DNA of 64,000 bases. Source: Avimuribaculum sp964395975. GTDB lineage: Bacteria > Bacteroidota > Bacteroidia > Bacteroidales > Muribaculaceae. The position numbers and the translations under genes were made by a program. Numbering within the stretch: position 1 is the first letter of the stretch; the number at the start of each line of letters is the position of its first letter. The DNA lies in contig CAYNBZ010000003.1 in the NCBI GenBank assembly GCA_964395975.1, positions 18,475 through 82,474 on the forward strand. Reading direction: 5' to 3'. Shown piece after piece: positions 7,622-15,487 of the stretch. The notes under the pieces were generated by a model. The model had not been told where the DNA came from, made no database searches, and was given only the letters and a program-made list of their open reading frames with translations.

Positions 7622-8494
7622 TCAGTATGTATCTTTTATTCTGATTATACGCACTCCTGTGCAGTTGCGATTGCGTCGCAGCATTTCTTTCAAATCATCT
7701 TTTTCTATCATTACCATCCCACCTTTCAGAGAAGCATGAAGCAAATGCAACATACCTTTTTCATCAGTGACAATTACACCCATATGAGAAACATCGAGCC
7801 CATCTGTTTTTGTAACAAATGCCACAATATCTCCGACTTTTAGTTTTTCTTTTATTTTTTTTGATTCGACTGCATCTTTGCGTATGTATGGGAAGCGATG
7901 CATCCGATAGGCTATCTCAAACGATTTCAGTTGTGCGTATGTAGCACTGTCGGACAATGCCGGATATTCGTCTCGGTGCATACTCATGTAGTCGAGAGTC
8001 CTGATTTCATATCTTACATCCGGCAATAACGATGTTACTTCAACTATGTTGCCACGATGGGAATTGTCAACAACCCAATCGCTGAAGTAATGCAGGCGAC
8101 TGGCATATCCGTTCATTTGTCCGTTACGGTAGCGTACCGATTCAAGGCTGTTGGCAAAGTCGCGCCAAGAGTATCGTCCATTGAGAGTCGTACGAGCGAG
8201 TGCATACAGTGTTTCAACAAAAGTGGTGCAATCAAGTTGGTCGATATTAATCGTCAGCAATTCATTCTCACCTTCAAGGGTTTGTGCCGCATATTGAGTC
8301 CCTATTAACTCGTTTCCATAGAACACCATCAGTTCATTAGAGTTGGTGAGTTTGCTGTCATATCCTTTTTTGAGTAATTGATTTATCTTAATGGTGTCGT
8401 TTTCGCAATGGAAACGCATGTGCTGTTGCGAAAACGCATTTGTCATGGATGATACTAAAAGAATAATAGATGTTATTATATATGCTTTTTTCAT
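7622..8494 (-). CDS. DUF1460 family amidase-like secreted protein
   Basis: A 290-residue exported protein with a clear signal peptide (KKAYIITSIILLVSSMTNAFSQQ). DUF1460 proteins are papain-fold hydrolases thought to act as N-acetylmuramoyl-L-alanine amidases or related cell-wall peptidases. The expected catalytic Cys is in NIDQLDCTTFVETL, and the histidine block is VSHMGVIVTDEKGMLHLLHASLKGG. The length fits the family. It is followed at 6 bases by the HAD gene. A perfect hairpin lies right at its start (8492-8510). Confidence 0.82.
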   Translation of the reverse strand: MKKAYIITSIILLVSSMTNAFSQQHMRFHCENDTIKINQLLKKGYDSKLTNSNELMVFYGNELIGTQYAAQTLEGENELLTINIDQLDCTTFVETLYALARTTLNGRYSWRDFANSLESVRYRNGQMNGYASRLHYFSDWVVDNSHRGNIVEVTSLLPDVRYEIRTLDYMSMHRDEYPALSDSATYAQLKSFEIAYRMHRFPYIRKDAVESKKIKEKLKVGDIVAFVTKTDGLDVSHMGVIVTDEKGMLHLLHASLKGGMVMIEKDDLKEMLRRNRNCTGVRIIRIKDTY

Positions 8495-8510
8495 ATTCGT
8501 GAAAGTTTTA
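8492..8510. repeat. Inverted repeat at the DUF1460 start
   Basis: TTCGTGAA pairs with TTCACGAA around a 3-5 base centre directly before the start codon. It may be an operator or an mRNA hairpin that limits translation. Confidence 0.4.
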
Positions 8511-8641
8511 CTTCACGAAAGTACAAAATATTCGTGATAATCCCACACCTAATATATAATAACTAAAGATTTACAATTAAAAGCAGTGTTTTTAATCCCT
8601 TAAATATCATTCTCCATAGCTTGATACGCATAGATATATAC

Positions 8642-8680
8642 AACGAGCCAAAATGCTTTAAAATAACATTTTGACCCGTT
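8642..8680 (-). terminator. Hairpin after the cupin-CMD gene
   Basis: AACGAGCCAAAATG (8642-8655) pairs with CATTTTGACCCGTT (8667-8680). On the minus strand all 14 pairs form, two as G-U, 30 bases past the stop. No T tract follows, so it may protect or process the mRNA rather than terminate it. Confidence 0.45.
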
Positions 8681-8710
8681 ATGCGAATATGGTCTCTGGA
8701 AAGGGGGAAC

Positions 8711-9970
8711 TTATTTGATTACTTCATTTATGCAAGATATTGCATTAAGAGTACGCGGATAACCTATATACGGAAGGAGTTGCGTTACAACTGCTAAAAG
8801 GGTGTCTTTGCCATTGCCCACATTTATGTTACCAACAATGTGTCCTTTTACTTGCGGTTCACAACCGCCAAGTGATATTAAAATGGAGAATGTTAGCAAT
8901 TCACGCATCTTTTCATCAAAAACAGTACGTGTCTGATAGTCACCAAAACAGTTTGCCGAAAGATACTTTTGAATATGCACCTGGTCGGCAGAGGTCGTTT
9001 TATAGTTGTCCTTTATTATTTCACCAAATATACTTACTTGAAGGTCAAGCCCTTTTTGTTGACGGTCGGCTTGTGTGACTATCGAATGGTTGGCAAGGGG
9101 TAATTCAATTCCTTTAGATAACAGTATTTCATTGGCCGTTTGCAACAAGTCTTCAACTCGTGGCATTCCACAATATGGGACAGCATGATACAACACTTCT
9201 TTTACCTCATCGGGAGAGATTCCGTTGGCAAGTGCCGCTTTTACAAGTTTTGTGAACTCTGTTCCGGTGTTCTGTGCTATGGCTGAGGCTAAAGTCACAA
9301 GAATTCGAGTGCGAGTATCTATGTCGCCATATTGTTGCGTGTCGCCAAAGGCAAAATTGGTGAATATCTGTGCCAATTCAGGGTCGGTTTTAGCCATTGG
9401 ATCACTATATCCGGGATACCAAGTGCCAACATTTGCAGTAGCCTCATCGGTAAGTTCTCCACGCCTCGTAGTTGCGGCAGCATATTCCTCATCTGTCACA
9501 GGGTCTAACCATGTATTCTTATTGATATCACTATTGCATTCAACAGCAAGATGCGAAAACCAACTGTCGGGGGCGGCACCATGCCAATGAACTACGTTTG
9601 GTGCGATTTCTATTACATCACCCGGTAAGAGCAATTGCGCGGGCTTGTCTTTTTCCTGATAATATCCGCGTCCACCCACGGCAATAAGTATTTGGCCTCC
9701 TGTATGACTATGCCAATTGTTGCGACATGATGGTTCAAACGTCACATTTGCGATGTGCGTTTTTAATTCATCGTTATTTATAACCTGAGCAAGAAACGAC
9801 TTACCGGTAAAATACTGAGCATAAGCATCATTGGCATTTCCTGTGGGGAATATGCTAAGGTCTTGAGGTGCTGTGACATTTTTTTCCATAGTTTGAGCAT
9901 TTGATATGCTTACTGCCGAGAATAGTAATATTGCCATTCTCAAGGTCTTGCCGAAATTATTATTGTTCAT
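8711..9970 (-). CDS. Cupin and double carboxymuconolactone-decarboxylase-like fusion, exported
   Basis: About 419 residues from the ATG at 9970 (MNNNNFGKTLRM), which starts a signal peptide (MAILLFSAVSISNAQ). The longer frame start at 10012 only adds residues before it. Residues about 85-150 form a cupin with metal-ligand positions NNWHSHTGGQ and VVHWHG. Then come two CMD/AhpD-type helical domains, one around TDPELAQIFTNFAFG to YCGMPRVEDLL, one from QQKGLDLQVSIFGE to YIGYPRTLNA. Neither contains the AhpD CxxC. Such fusions are common in Bacteroidetes and annotated as dehydrogenase or decarboxylase-like; the substrate is unknown. Followed by a hairpin. Confidence 0.82.
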   Translation of the reverse strand: MNNNNFGKTLRMAILLFSAVSISNAQTMEKNVTAPQDLSIFPTGNANDAYAQYFTGKSFLAQVINNDELKTHIANVTFEPSCRNNWHSHTGGQILIAVGGRGYYQEKDKPAQLLLPGDVIEIAPNVVHWHGAAPDSWFSHLAVECNSDINKNTWLDPVTDEEYAAATTRRGELTDEATANVGTWYPGYSDPMAKTDPELAQIFTNFAFGDTQQYGDIDTRTRILVTLASAIAQNTGTEFTKLVKAALANGISPDEVKEVLYHAVPYCGMPRVEDLLQTANEILLSKGIELPLANHSIVTQADRQQKGLDLQVSIFGEIIKDNYKTTSADQVHIQKYLSANCFGDYQTRTVFDEKMRELLTFSILISLGGCEPQVKGHIVGNINVGNGKDTLLAVVTQLLPYIGYPRTLNAISCINEVIK

Positions 9971-10061
9971 AATGGTTATTATTAGCATTACGAAGGTACA
10001 CAACCTCGGCAACAGGCTGTGTAAACAAATTACAGTATATATAATACAATTTACGGAAAAA

Positions 10062-10946
10062 TCACTTATTGATACCGATGTTCGGTCGTATTTTTCTGGT
10101 ATCGCGATTATTGCGCCATAAGTCAGGACGGTCGGTTATTATACCATCAACAGGCAGATGTGGTGTGTCCTCAGGACCTGAAAGAGTCCATATTTTAACC
10201 TTTTTGCCATTACTATGCAATTTCTCAATCAACCTCCGTGTCACTGAGCGGTAATAGAAATTAAATGAAGTTATGTGGTCGTATTTACGCAAATCGAATG
10301 TTGAGAATTGCCTGTCAAACAAGACAGGCAATCCTTTCATACGGAATATGATTAGTTTTTCGAGCCTTATTGAAGGGTCTATACGGTGAACCTCGGCAAG
10401 GGATTCATCACTAAAAGACTGTACTGACACCCATTGTGAGGCATCATAGTGACGTATTATTTCTACAAGCCGCCGTTCGATGTCGTATCGCCCGGCTTCA
10501 TGTTTTATTTCAACCAATAGTTTGCAACGTCCTTTTATGGTTTCGATTATTTCATTAAGGGTCGGTATATGTTCGGGAGTGATATTTCCCGAATTGTCAA
10601 CGACTTTGAATGTTTGTAATTCTTTGAGTGTGAGGTCGCAGATTTTTCCCATTCCATTGGTCGTTCGGTCGATGCTTTTGTCATGACAAGCCACAAGTTC
10701 ACCATCAAGTGTCATGCGCACATCTATTTCAATCATTTCGGCTCCATCTGTGATGCCCATTTCAATGCACGACAATGTGTTTTCTGGGCCAAGACCTGCA
10801 CCGCCTCGGTGTGCGACAATAGTAAGCAAATCCATCTCATAGTTTGAGTAACCACGGCGATAAAACAAGTTGGGAATTATGTTGTATGCGATGTATCCCA
10901 TTACTATTGCACCGGCTCCGAGTAATATGTTTAGTTTCTTGCTCAT
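10062..10946 (-). CDS. Glycerophosphodiester phosphodiesterase family protein
   Basis: A 294-residue GDPD-family enzyme that hydrolyses glycerophosphodiesters to an alcohol and glycerol 3-phosphate. The N-terminus has one membrane helix (ILLGAGAIVMGYIAYNIIPN), so the catalytic domain is tethered outside the cytoplasm. The TIM-barrel motifs are present: VAHRGGAGLGPENT (His/Arg and Glu), EIDVRMTLDGELVACHD (metal ligands and the second His), LLVEIKHE, and the late GIITDRPD. Ordered as expected for the UgpQ/GlpQ group. A -7 element lies 26-33 bases upstream of the start. It stands alone, with the CMD gene downstream on the same strand. Confidence 0.9.
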   Translation of the reverse strand: MSKKLNILLGAGAIVMGYIAYNIIPNLFYRRGYSNYEMDLLTIVAHRGGAGLGPENTLSCIEMGITDGAEMIEIDVRMTLDGELVACHDKSIDRTTNGMGKICDLTLKELQTFKVVDNSGNITPEHIPTLNEIIETIKGRCKLLVEIKHEAGRYDIERRLVEIIRHYDASQWVSVQSFSDESLAEVHRIDPSIRLEKLIIFRMKGLPVLFDRQFSTFDLRKYDHITSFNFYYRSVTRRLIEKLHSNGKKVKIWTLSGPEDTPHLPVDGIITDRPDLWRNNRDTRKIRPNIGINK

Positions 10947-10971
10947 ATGCTTTACACGTTATCATTTGTCG

Positions 10972-10979
10972 CAAATATA
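10972..10979 (-). promoter_or_regulatory. Candidate -7 element for the GDPD gene
   Basis: The minus strand reads TATATTTG, giving a leader of about 20 bases. No TTTG box at the usual distance. The rest of the gap 10980-11190 is AT-rich with no gene seen. Confidence 0.45.
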
Positions 10980-11191
10980 AAGAAAGAAGATGTGTTTAAG
11001 GAAATTTTTCTGCAATAAATTGTTAACGATGCTGATATTGTAATTTTAAACATGCATTTTAGAAAAATTTGTTAGTTATTGCAGTAAGATGTGAATAATG
11101 TCTTGCCATGGGTTGTGTGGATGAACAATTCTTTCTGTAATCATGGTAATTTGTGCAGTAATTTATCTACAATGCTATAACAAAATGGCAT

Positions 11192-11199
11192 TAATTTTG
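11192..11199 (+). promoter_or_regulatory. Candidate -7 element for DUF3737-patB
   Basis: TAATTTTG matches TAnnTTTG, with a leader of about 36 bases to the ATG at 11242. No -33 box is recognisable. Confidence 0.45.
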
Positions 11200-11241
11200 C
11201 ATCATTAATACATATTATTATGGTCATAACACAAAAAAGAT

Positions 11242-12105
11242 ATGAAAGAAATCAAGAATTCTGAATTTGGTGGTGAGCGGCCTTTGTTTGCATCTCATGA
11301 TTTGCATCTTGAGAATGTAACTATACATGCAGGTGAGTCGGCTTTGAAAGAGTGTAGCAATATATATGCCACAGGTTGTCGCTTCGAAGGGAAATATCCA
11401 TTTTGGCATGTCGATGGTTTCAATATCAGCAATTGTTTATTCACTCCGGGCGCACGTGCGGCTTTGTGGTATTCACGCAATCTTGTCATGACCGACACGC
11501 TTGTGGAAGCTCCTAAAATGTTTCGTGAAATGGATGGCATCAAACTTAAAAACGTACGCATTCCCGATGCGCAGGAAACATTGTGGTATTGCCGCAACGT
11601 GGATCTTGAGGATGTTGAAGTACATGGTGCCGATTATCTCTTTATGCATAGTGAAAATATCAACATAAACAATTACAAGCAGCAGGGAAATTATTCGTTC
11701 CAATATTGTCGCAACGTCGTGATACACAATGCTGTCATAGATTCGAAAGATGCTTTCTGGAACACCGAGAATGTAACAGTATATGACTCGGAGATTTCCG
11801 GAGAATATCTTGGTTGGCATTCACACAACTTGAAATTGGTTAATTGTAAAATTTCAGGTACTCAACCTTTGTGCTATGCACACGATCTTATATTGGAGAA
11901 TTGCACGTTTGAGGATGATTGTGACCTTGCATTCGAGTATAGCAGCGTGTCAGCCGTAATCAACAGTTCGGTACGCAGCGTTAAGAATCCGCGCACAGGA
12001 TGCATTGTAGCTAAGAGCTATGGCGAAATCATCATTGATGAAAATATAAAGAAACCTGCCGATTGCCAATTGAAATTGGCCGACGGGACACTTGCCATCA
12101 AATGA
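11242..12105 (+). CDS. DUF3737 family right-handed beta-helix protein
   Basis: A 287-residue cytoplasmic protein (no signal peptide) built of short repeats of the form N-x-x-x-x-x-C/V, for example LENVTIHAG, LKECSNIYATGC, FNISNCLF, LWYSRNLVMTDT, LWYCRNVDLEDVEV, LGWHSHNLKLVNC. This is the coil pattern of a parallel beta-helix, and WYxRN / WHSHN turns recur about every 40 residues. The opening GGERPLFASHDLHLENVTI is the DUF3737 hallmark. Its function is unknown. Its stop codon overlaps the next start by 4 bases (ATGA), so it is translationally coupled to a C-S-lyase-type aminotransferase; this pairing recurs in gut anaerobes, from memory. Confidence 0.88.
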   Translation: MKEIKNSEFGGERPLFASHDLHLENVTIHAGESALKECSNIYATGCRFEGKYPFWHVDGFNISNCLFTPGARAALWYSRNLVMTDTLVEAPKMFREMDGIKLKNVRIPDAQETLWYCRNVDLEDVEVHGADYLFMHSENININNYKQQGNYSFQYCRNVVIHNAVIDSKDAFWNTENVTVYDSEISGEYLGWHSHNLKLVNCKISGTQPLCYAHDLILENCTFEDDCDLAFEYSSVSAVINSSVRSVKNPRTGCIVAKSYGEIIIDENIKKPADCQLKLADGTLAIK

Positions 12106-13289
12106 GCAATTGTTGCACGGATATGACATATAATTTCGATAAAATAATACCGAGGCGAGGTTCCAATTCTTATAAGTGGGACAGCGCGGCCGATGACAGA
12201 GTGTTGCCGATGTGGGTGGCCGATATGGATTTTCGTACGGCACAGGTTATTATCGATGCTTTGCAGCAGCGTGTGGCTCACGGAATATTTGGTTATACAC
12301 ATGTCCCTGATGAATATTATCATGCTGTAACAGGGTGGTTTGGTCGTCGCCACGGGTGGAATTTTCCACGTGAATGGATGATATACACTTCAGGAGTGGT
12401 ACCTGCTGTTTCGGCTGTCATAAAAGCTCTTACCGAACCGGGCGACAAGGTTATGGTGCAAACTCCTGTTTATAATTGCTTTTTTTCATCGATTCGTAAT
12501 AATGGTTGTGTGATGGTGAGCAATCCACTTATAAGGGTTGGAAACACTTATCAAATCGACTTCGATGATATGGAGCATAAAATTATCAACGAGGGGGTGA
12601 AAGTGTTCTTGTTGTGTAATCCTCACAACCCTGCAGGACGTGTATGGACTCATGATGAATTATACCACATGGGCAAAATATGCTTCAAACATGGTGTGAC
12701 AGTGATAAGCGATGAGATACATTGCGAACTTGTGTTCCCCGGACATGTTTACGTTCCTTTTGGTTCGATAAATGACGATTTCGCCATGAAATCGGTGACT
12801 TGTGTATCACCAAGCAAATCGTTTAATATTGCCGGGTTACAGATAGCCAACATAATTGCGGCTGATGATGACTTGCGTCGCCGTATCGACAAGGCCATCA
12901 ATATCAACGAAGTGTGTGATGTGAATCCTTTCGGGGTGATTGCCACAATTGCCGCATACAGCAATGAAGGCGAAGAGTGGCTCATGCAGTTGTTGAAGTA
13001 CCTGCATGGCAATTATGAATTCATGCGAGCGTTCTGTTCCAACCACTTGCCACAATTCCCGATAATGGAACTTGAAGGGACTTATCTCGTGTGGATGGAT
13101 TGCTCTGCATTAAGGATGGAATCGGAAAAACTTGAACAGCTGCTTCTGGACAAGACCGGATTATGGCTCAATGCCGGAACAATGTATGGAGCCGAGGGAG
13201 AAGGATATATGAGGTGGAACATTGCCTGCCCCCGTTCAATGCTGTTTGACGGATTGAAGCGTTTTGCAGATACTGTGTGCAATTATTGA
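12102..13289 (+). CDS. MalY/PatB family PLP-dependent C-S lyase / aminotransferase
   Basis: A fold-type I PLP enzyme related to MalY and PatB cystathionine beta-lyases, which cleave cystathionine or related thioethers to pyruvate, ammonia and a thiol. Seen are the typical N-terminus DFDKIIPRRGSNSYKWD-like pattern, VLPMWVADMDF, YTSGVVPAVSAVI, the NPHNPAGRVWT loop, VISDEIHCELV (PLP Asp) and SPSKSFNIAGLQIAN with the Schiff-base Lys in SKSF. Arg for the substrate carboxylate is in EGYMRWNIACPR. I give the ATG at 12102 because it overlaps the DUF3737 stop; the ATG at 12123 (MTYNFDK) fits family alignments better and is an alternative. About 389-395 residues, normal. Confidence 0.9.
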   Translation: MSNCCTDMTYNFDKIIPRRGSNSYKWDSAADDRVLPMWVADMDFRTAQVIIDALQQRVAHGIFGYTHVPDEYYHAVTGWFGRRHGWNFPREWMIYTSGVVPAVSAVIKALTEPGDKVMVQTPVYNCFFSSIRNNGCVMVSNPLIRVGNTYQIDFDDMEHKIINEGVKVFLLCNPHNPAGRVWTHDELYHMGKICFKHGVTVISDEIHCELVFPGHVYVPFGSINDDFAMKSVTCVSPSKSFNIAGLQIANIIAADDDLRRRIDKAININEVCDVNPFGVIATIAAYSNEGEEWLMQLLKYLHGNYEFMRAFCSNHLPQFPIMELEGTYLVWMDCSALRMESEKLEQLLLDKTGLWLNAGTMYGAEGEGYMRWNIACPRSMLFDGLKRFADTVCNY

Positions 13290-13341
13290 AAATATTTAAT
13301 ATGGAAGTGGTTAAATTATAGCTCCTAAATATATTTGAAAT

Positions 13342-14337
13342 ATGATTAAAAACTATTTAACTAAAATGATGATTGCTGCTGTAACAATGGCTTCGTGTGG
13401 CAGTTGTGCAAATGCCCGAAACAGTACCGGCAGTGACAGTTCGTCATCTGTCGATAATACTGCGGCTGATAGCGTGCCTATTGTGTATATGTTTACCGAA
13501 ATAAATCCGGAAAACTTGGTAAAAATTTATGAAGCTCTTGGACGCAAAACCTCGGGCAAAGTGGCAGTAAAACTTTCAACGGGTGAACCGGGTGGACATA
13601 ATTTCTTGCAACCTTCTTTGATAAAAGATCTTGTGCAAAAAGTAAACGGAACTATTATCGAATGTAATACTGCATACGGCGGAGGTCGTTCCGATACCGA
13701 AAGCCATTACAAAGCTGCACGCGACCACGGATTTACCGACATAGCAACGGTTGATATTATGGATGCCGAGGGTGAAATTCGATTGCCGGTCGAGGGCGGG
13801 AAGCACATAGCTTACGACATTGTAGGAGCACACTATACAAACTATGATTTCACCGTTGTATTATCCCATTTCAAAGGACATGCAATGGCCGGTTTCGGAG
13901 GAGCAATAAAGAATATATCCATCGGGATAGCTTCTTCGAATGGCAAACGTTGGATTCACTCGGCAGGCACAAGTACAACAGACTGGGGTAACCCCGAACA
14001 AACCGACTTTCTTGAAACAATGGCCGAAGCTGCCAAGGCTGTTGCAGACCATTGTGGCAATAATATTTTGTATATAAGCGTTGCAAATAATTTATCGGTA
14101 GATTGTGATTGCGATTCATCGCCTGAAGATCCGCAAATGGGTGACATAGGCATTCTTGCTTCTCTCGATCCTGTGGCTCTTGACAAGGCTTGTACCGATC
14201 TTGTCCGTTCATCAGAAGATCATGGTAAAATTCATCTCATCGAACGTATCGATTCTCGTCAAGGGATGCACACTCTCGATTATTCCGAACAGATAGGTCT
14301 TGGCTGTCAAAAATACAAACTTGTGAAACTCGATTGA
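13342..14337 (+). CDS. DUF362 domain-containing lipoprotein
   Basis: A 331-residue protein with an N-terminal export signal and a likely lipid Cys (MMIAAVTMASCGSC), followed by a Ser/Asp-rich linker. The DUF362 core shows KVAVKLSTGEPGGHNFL, ECNTAYGGGRSDT, VVLSHFKGHAMAGFGGAIKNISIG and LASLDPVALDKACTDL. DUF362 proteins often carry a C-terminal 4Fe-4S ferredoxin part; this one ends without the repeated CxxCxxC, showing only a short CDCD. The role of the family is unsettled. It is followed by a strong bidirectional terminator and lies 52 bases after the PatB-like gene. Confidence 0.85.
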   Translation: MIKNYLTKMMIAAVTMASCGSCANARNSTGSDSSSSVDNTAADSVPIVYMFTEINPENLVKIYEALGRKTSGKVAVKLSTGEPGGHNFLQPSLIKDLVQKVNGTIIECNTAYGGGRSDTESHYKAARDHGFTDIATVDIMDAEGEIRLPVEGGKHIAYDIVGAHYTNYDFTVVLSHFKGHAMAGFGGAIKNISIGIASSNGKRWIHSAGTSTTDWGNPEQTDFLETMAEAAKAVADHCGNNILYISVANNLSVDCDCDSSPEDPQMGDIGILASLDPVALDKACTDLVRSSEDHGKIHLIERIDSRQGMHTLDYSEQIGLGCQKYKLVKLD

Positions 14338-14353
14338 ACCATTCAATAAATAT

Positions 14354-14399
14354 AAAACAAGCCGCATATTGCTGAATAAACCAATATGCGGCTTGTTTT
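14354..14399. terminator. Strong bidirectional terminator
   Basis: An 18-base perfect inverted repeat (14354-14371 with 14382-14399) with a 10-base loop. Its outer arms are AAAA on one side and TTTT on the other, so it can terminate in both directions: the DUF362 gene on + and any transcript of the DUF2461 side on -. Confidence 0.85.
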
Positions 14400-14420
14400 A
14401 TGCTCTTTTGCAAATTTTCT

Positions 14421-14513
14421 CTAATTCAGTACAATCGTTACTACTAACGTTGCAATCGACACCAATGTACTTATGAACTGAATGTCAACGTCAAGGCAGG
14501 CTGAATCGACCAT
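14421..14513 (-). CDS. Candidate 30-residue hydrophobic peptide
   Basis: A short frame in the gap between the terminator and the DUF2461 gene, starting at the ATG at 14513 and ending with TAG at 14421. The first 11 residues carry three Asp (MVDSACLDVDI). Residues 13-29 are a continuous run of Ile, Leu, Val, Thr, Ala and Ser without charges, long enough for one membrane helix. Upstream, on the same strand, the mRNA would hold hairpins (ACGCG/CGCGT at 14519-14537 and AGGTT/AACCT at 14539-14575). Small hydrophobic peptides with structured leaders include type I toxins. No ribosome site or promoter is clear, so it may be accidental. Confidence 0.35.
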   Translation of the reverse strand: MVDSACLDVDIQFISTLVSIATLVVTIVLN

Positions 14514-14514
14514 G

Positions 14515-14634
14515 ATACACGCGTACGTGATGCGCGTTAGGTTGTACGTAGTGCAGCACTCATGGTAGTTAACCTATACATTGAGATGTTACAAGCTTAA
14601 AATAACTCTATTACATACAGTACGTATAGTACAC
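14515..14634. other. Hairpin-rich, GTAC-rich intergenic stretch
   Basis: The tetranucleotide GTAC occurs six times between 14429 and 14632 (about one expected). Short pairings stack along it: ACGCG with CGCGT, TAGGTT with AACCTA enclosing GTGC-A-GCAC. No known RNA family is recognised. Confidence 0.3.
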
Positions 14635-15309
14635 TTAGGATTCATCGAACACATAATTTAAGAAGTCGTTAAATGGTTTCATATACCTGAAATCATCGGC
14701 TACACGCTCCACCCAGTCGCCGTCGGTAAAATAGTCATCAGCCACAGGCATCGACACCAGATATTCTTTCATTTTTATGTATTGCCCATAAGGGCTGTTT
14801 TTGTCAAACCCTTTGGGCATCGACTTCAGGCTATCACCCGAAAATTGATAGCGTTTCTTAAAGCCGGCATCATTGATAATCGAAAGGAACTCATCGATGT
14901 TATCTTCCACCTCGTGTCGCAACTGTGTGAGCAACGGCATCTCCGGACACCACACCCCTCCATGCAGCCCGCTCTCTCCGGGCTGAACATGCAGGTAACA
15001 ACACCCTTTGAGTGTCTTGCGTCCACCCTGTGCAACTACTGCCGAGAAATAAGTCTTGTAAGGAAGTTTGTTTGGGCTAAACCTTATATCTCTATAAATG
15101 CGATATACGCAGTCTTTCGCATCAACACCTTTCAACGTTTCATCATATTCGGCCATCAGGTTTATTAGCCGCTGTACATCATTGACCCACAAGGCTCTTA
15201 GTTCGTCGAATTCTGCCTTGTTTTGGTGAAACCACACTCTGTCGTTATTCACTGTCAGCCTGTTTAAATAGTCAAACAGCCGGCACATATAATTATTCGC
15301 CTGTTCCAT
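14635..15309 (-). CDS. DUF2461 family protein
   Basis: About 225 residues, cytoplasmic. The start MEQANNYMCRLFDYLNRL at 15309 leads into the DUF2461 pattern: NNDRVWFHQNKAEFDELR, CVYRIYRDIRFSPNKLPYKTYFSA, then CCYLHVQPGESGLHGGVWCPE and late RVADDFRYMKPFNDFL. The family is widespread in Bacteroidetes and Actinobacteria and has no settled function. The frame extends upstream to 15456, but that part crosses two transcription hairpins and is not family-like, so I reject the longer start. It is the last gene before the candidate small peptide; its own upstream neighbour is a transporter separated by two hairpins. Confidence 0.88.
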   Translation of the reverse strand: MEQANNYMCRLFDYLNRLTVNNDRVWFHQNKAEFDELRALWVNDVQRLINLMAEYDETLKGVDAKDCVYRIYRDIRFSPNKLPYKTYFSAVVAQGGRKTLKGCCYLHVQPGESGLHGGVWCPEMPLLTQLRHEVEDNIDEFLSIINDAGFKKRYQFSGDSLKSMPKGFDKNSPYGQYIKMKEYLVSMPVADDYFTDGDWVERVADDFRYMKPFNDFLNYVFDES

Positions 15310-15359
15310 TATTTGTCGATATAACTTATACAAAGTAACAAAAAAATACCGACACAACA

Positions 15360-15394
15360 AAAAGAATAGCACAGAGTGCAAACCTGTGCTATTC
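15360..15394 (-). terminator. Terminator downstream of the AspT-type transporter (distal)
   Basis: GAATAGCACAG (15364-15374) pairs perfectly with CTGTGCTATTC (15384-15394); on the minus strand it is followed directly by TTTTTGTT. It is the second of two hairpins after the transporter gene. Confidence 0.75.
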
Positions 15395-15407
15395 ACTAAA
15401 ATAAAGT

Positions 15408-15458
15408 ACTTGTCGAAATGCAATTTACTATTTTCTGCAAATTGGCATTTCGACAAGT
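15408..15458 (-). terminator. Long hairpin right after the AspT-type transporter (proximal)
   Basis: ACTTGTCGAAATGC (15408-15421) pairs perfectly with GCATTTCGACAAGT (15445-15458), and AATTT/AAATT continue the stem past a one-base bulge. T tract lies on the + side only, so on the minus strand it may be a processing or stability element before the distal terminator. Confidence 0.5.
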
Positions 15459-15487
15459 TTTTCTATATCTCCCCTACAAAAGGACTT

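Noticed and set aside
15310..15456. N-terminal extension of the DUF2461 gene
   Set aside because: Crosses two hairpins and a likely terminator; residues are not family-like.
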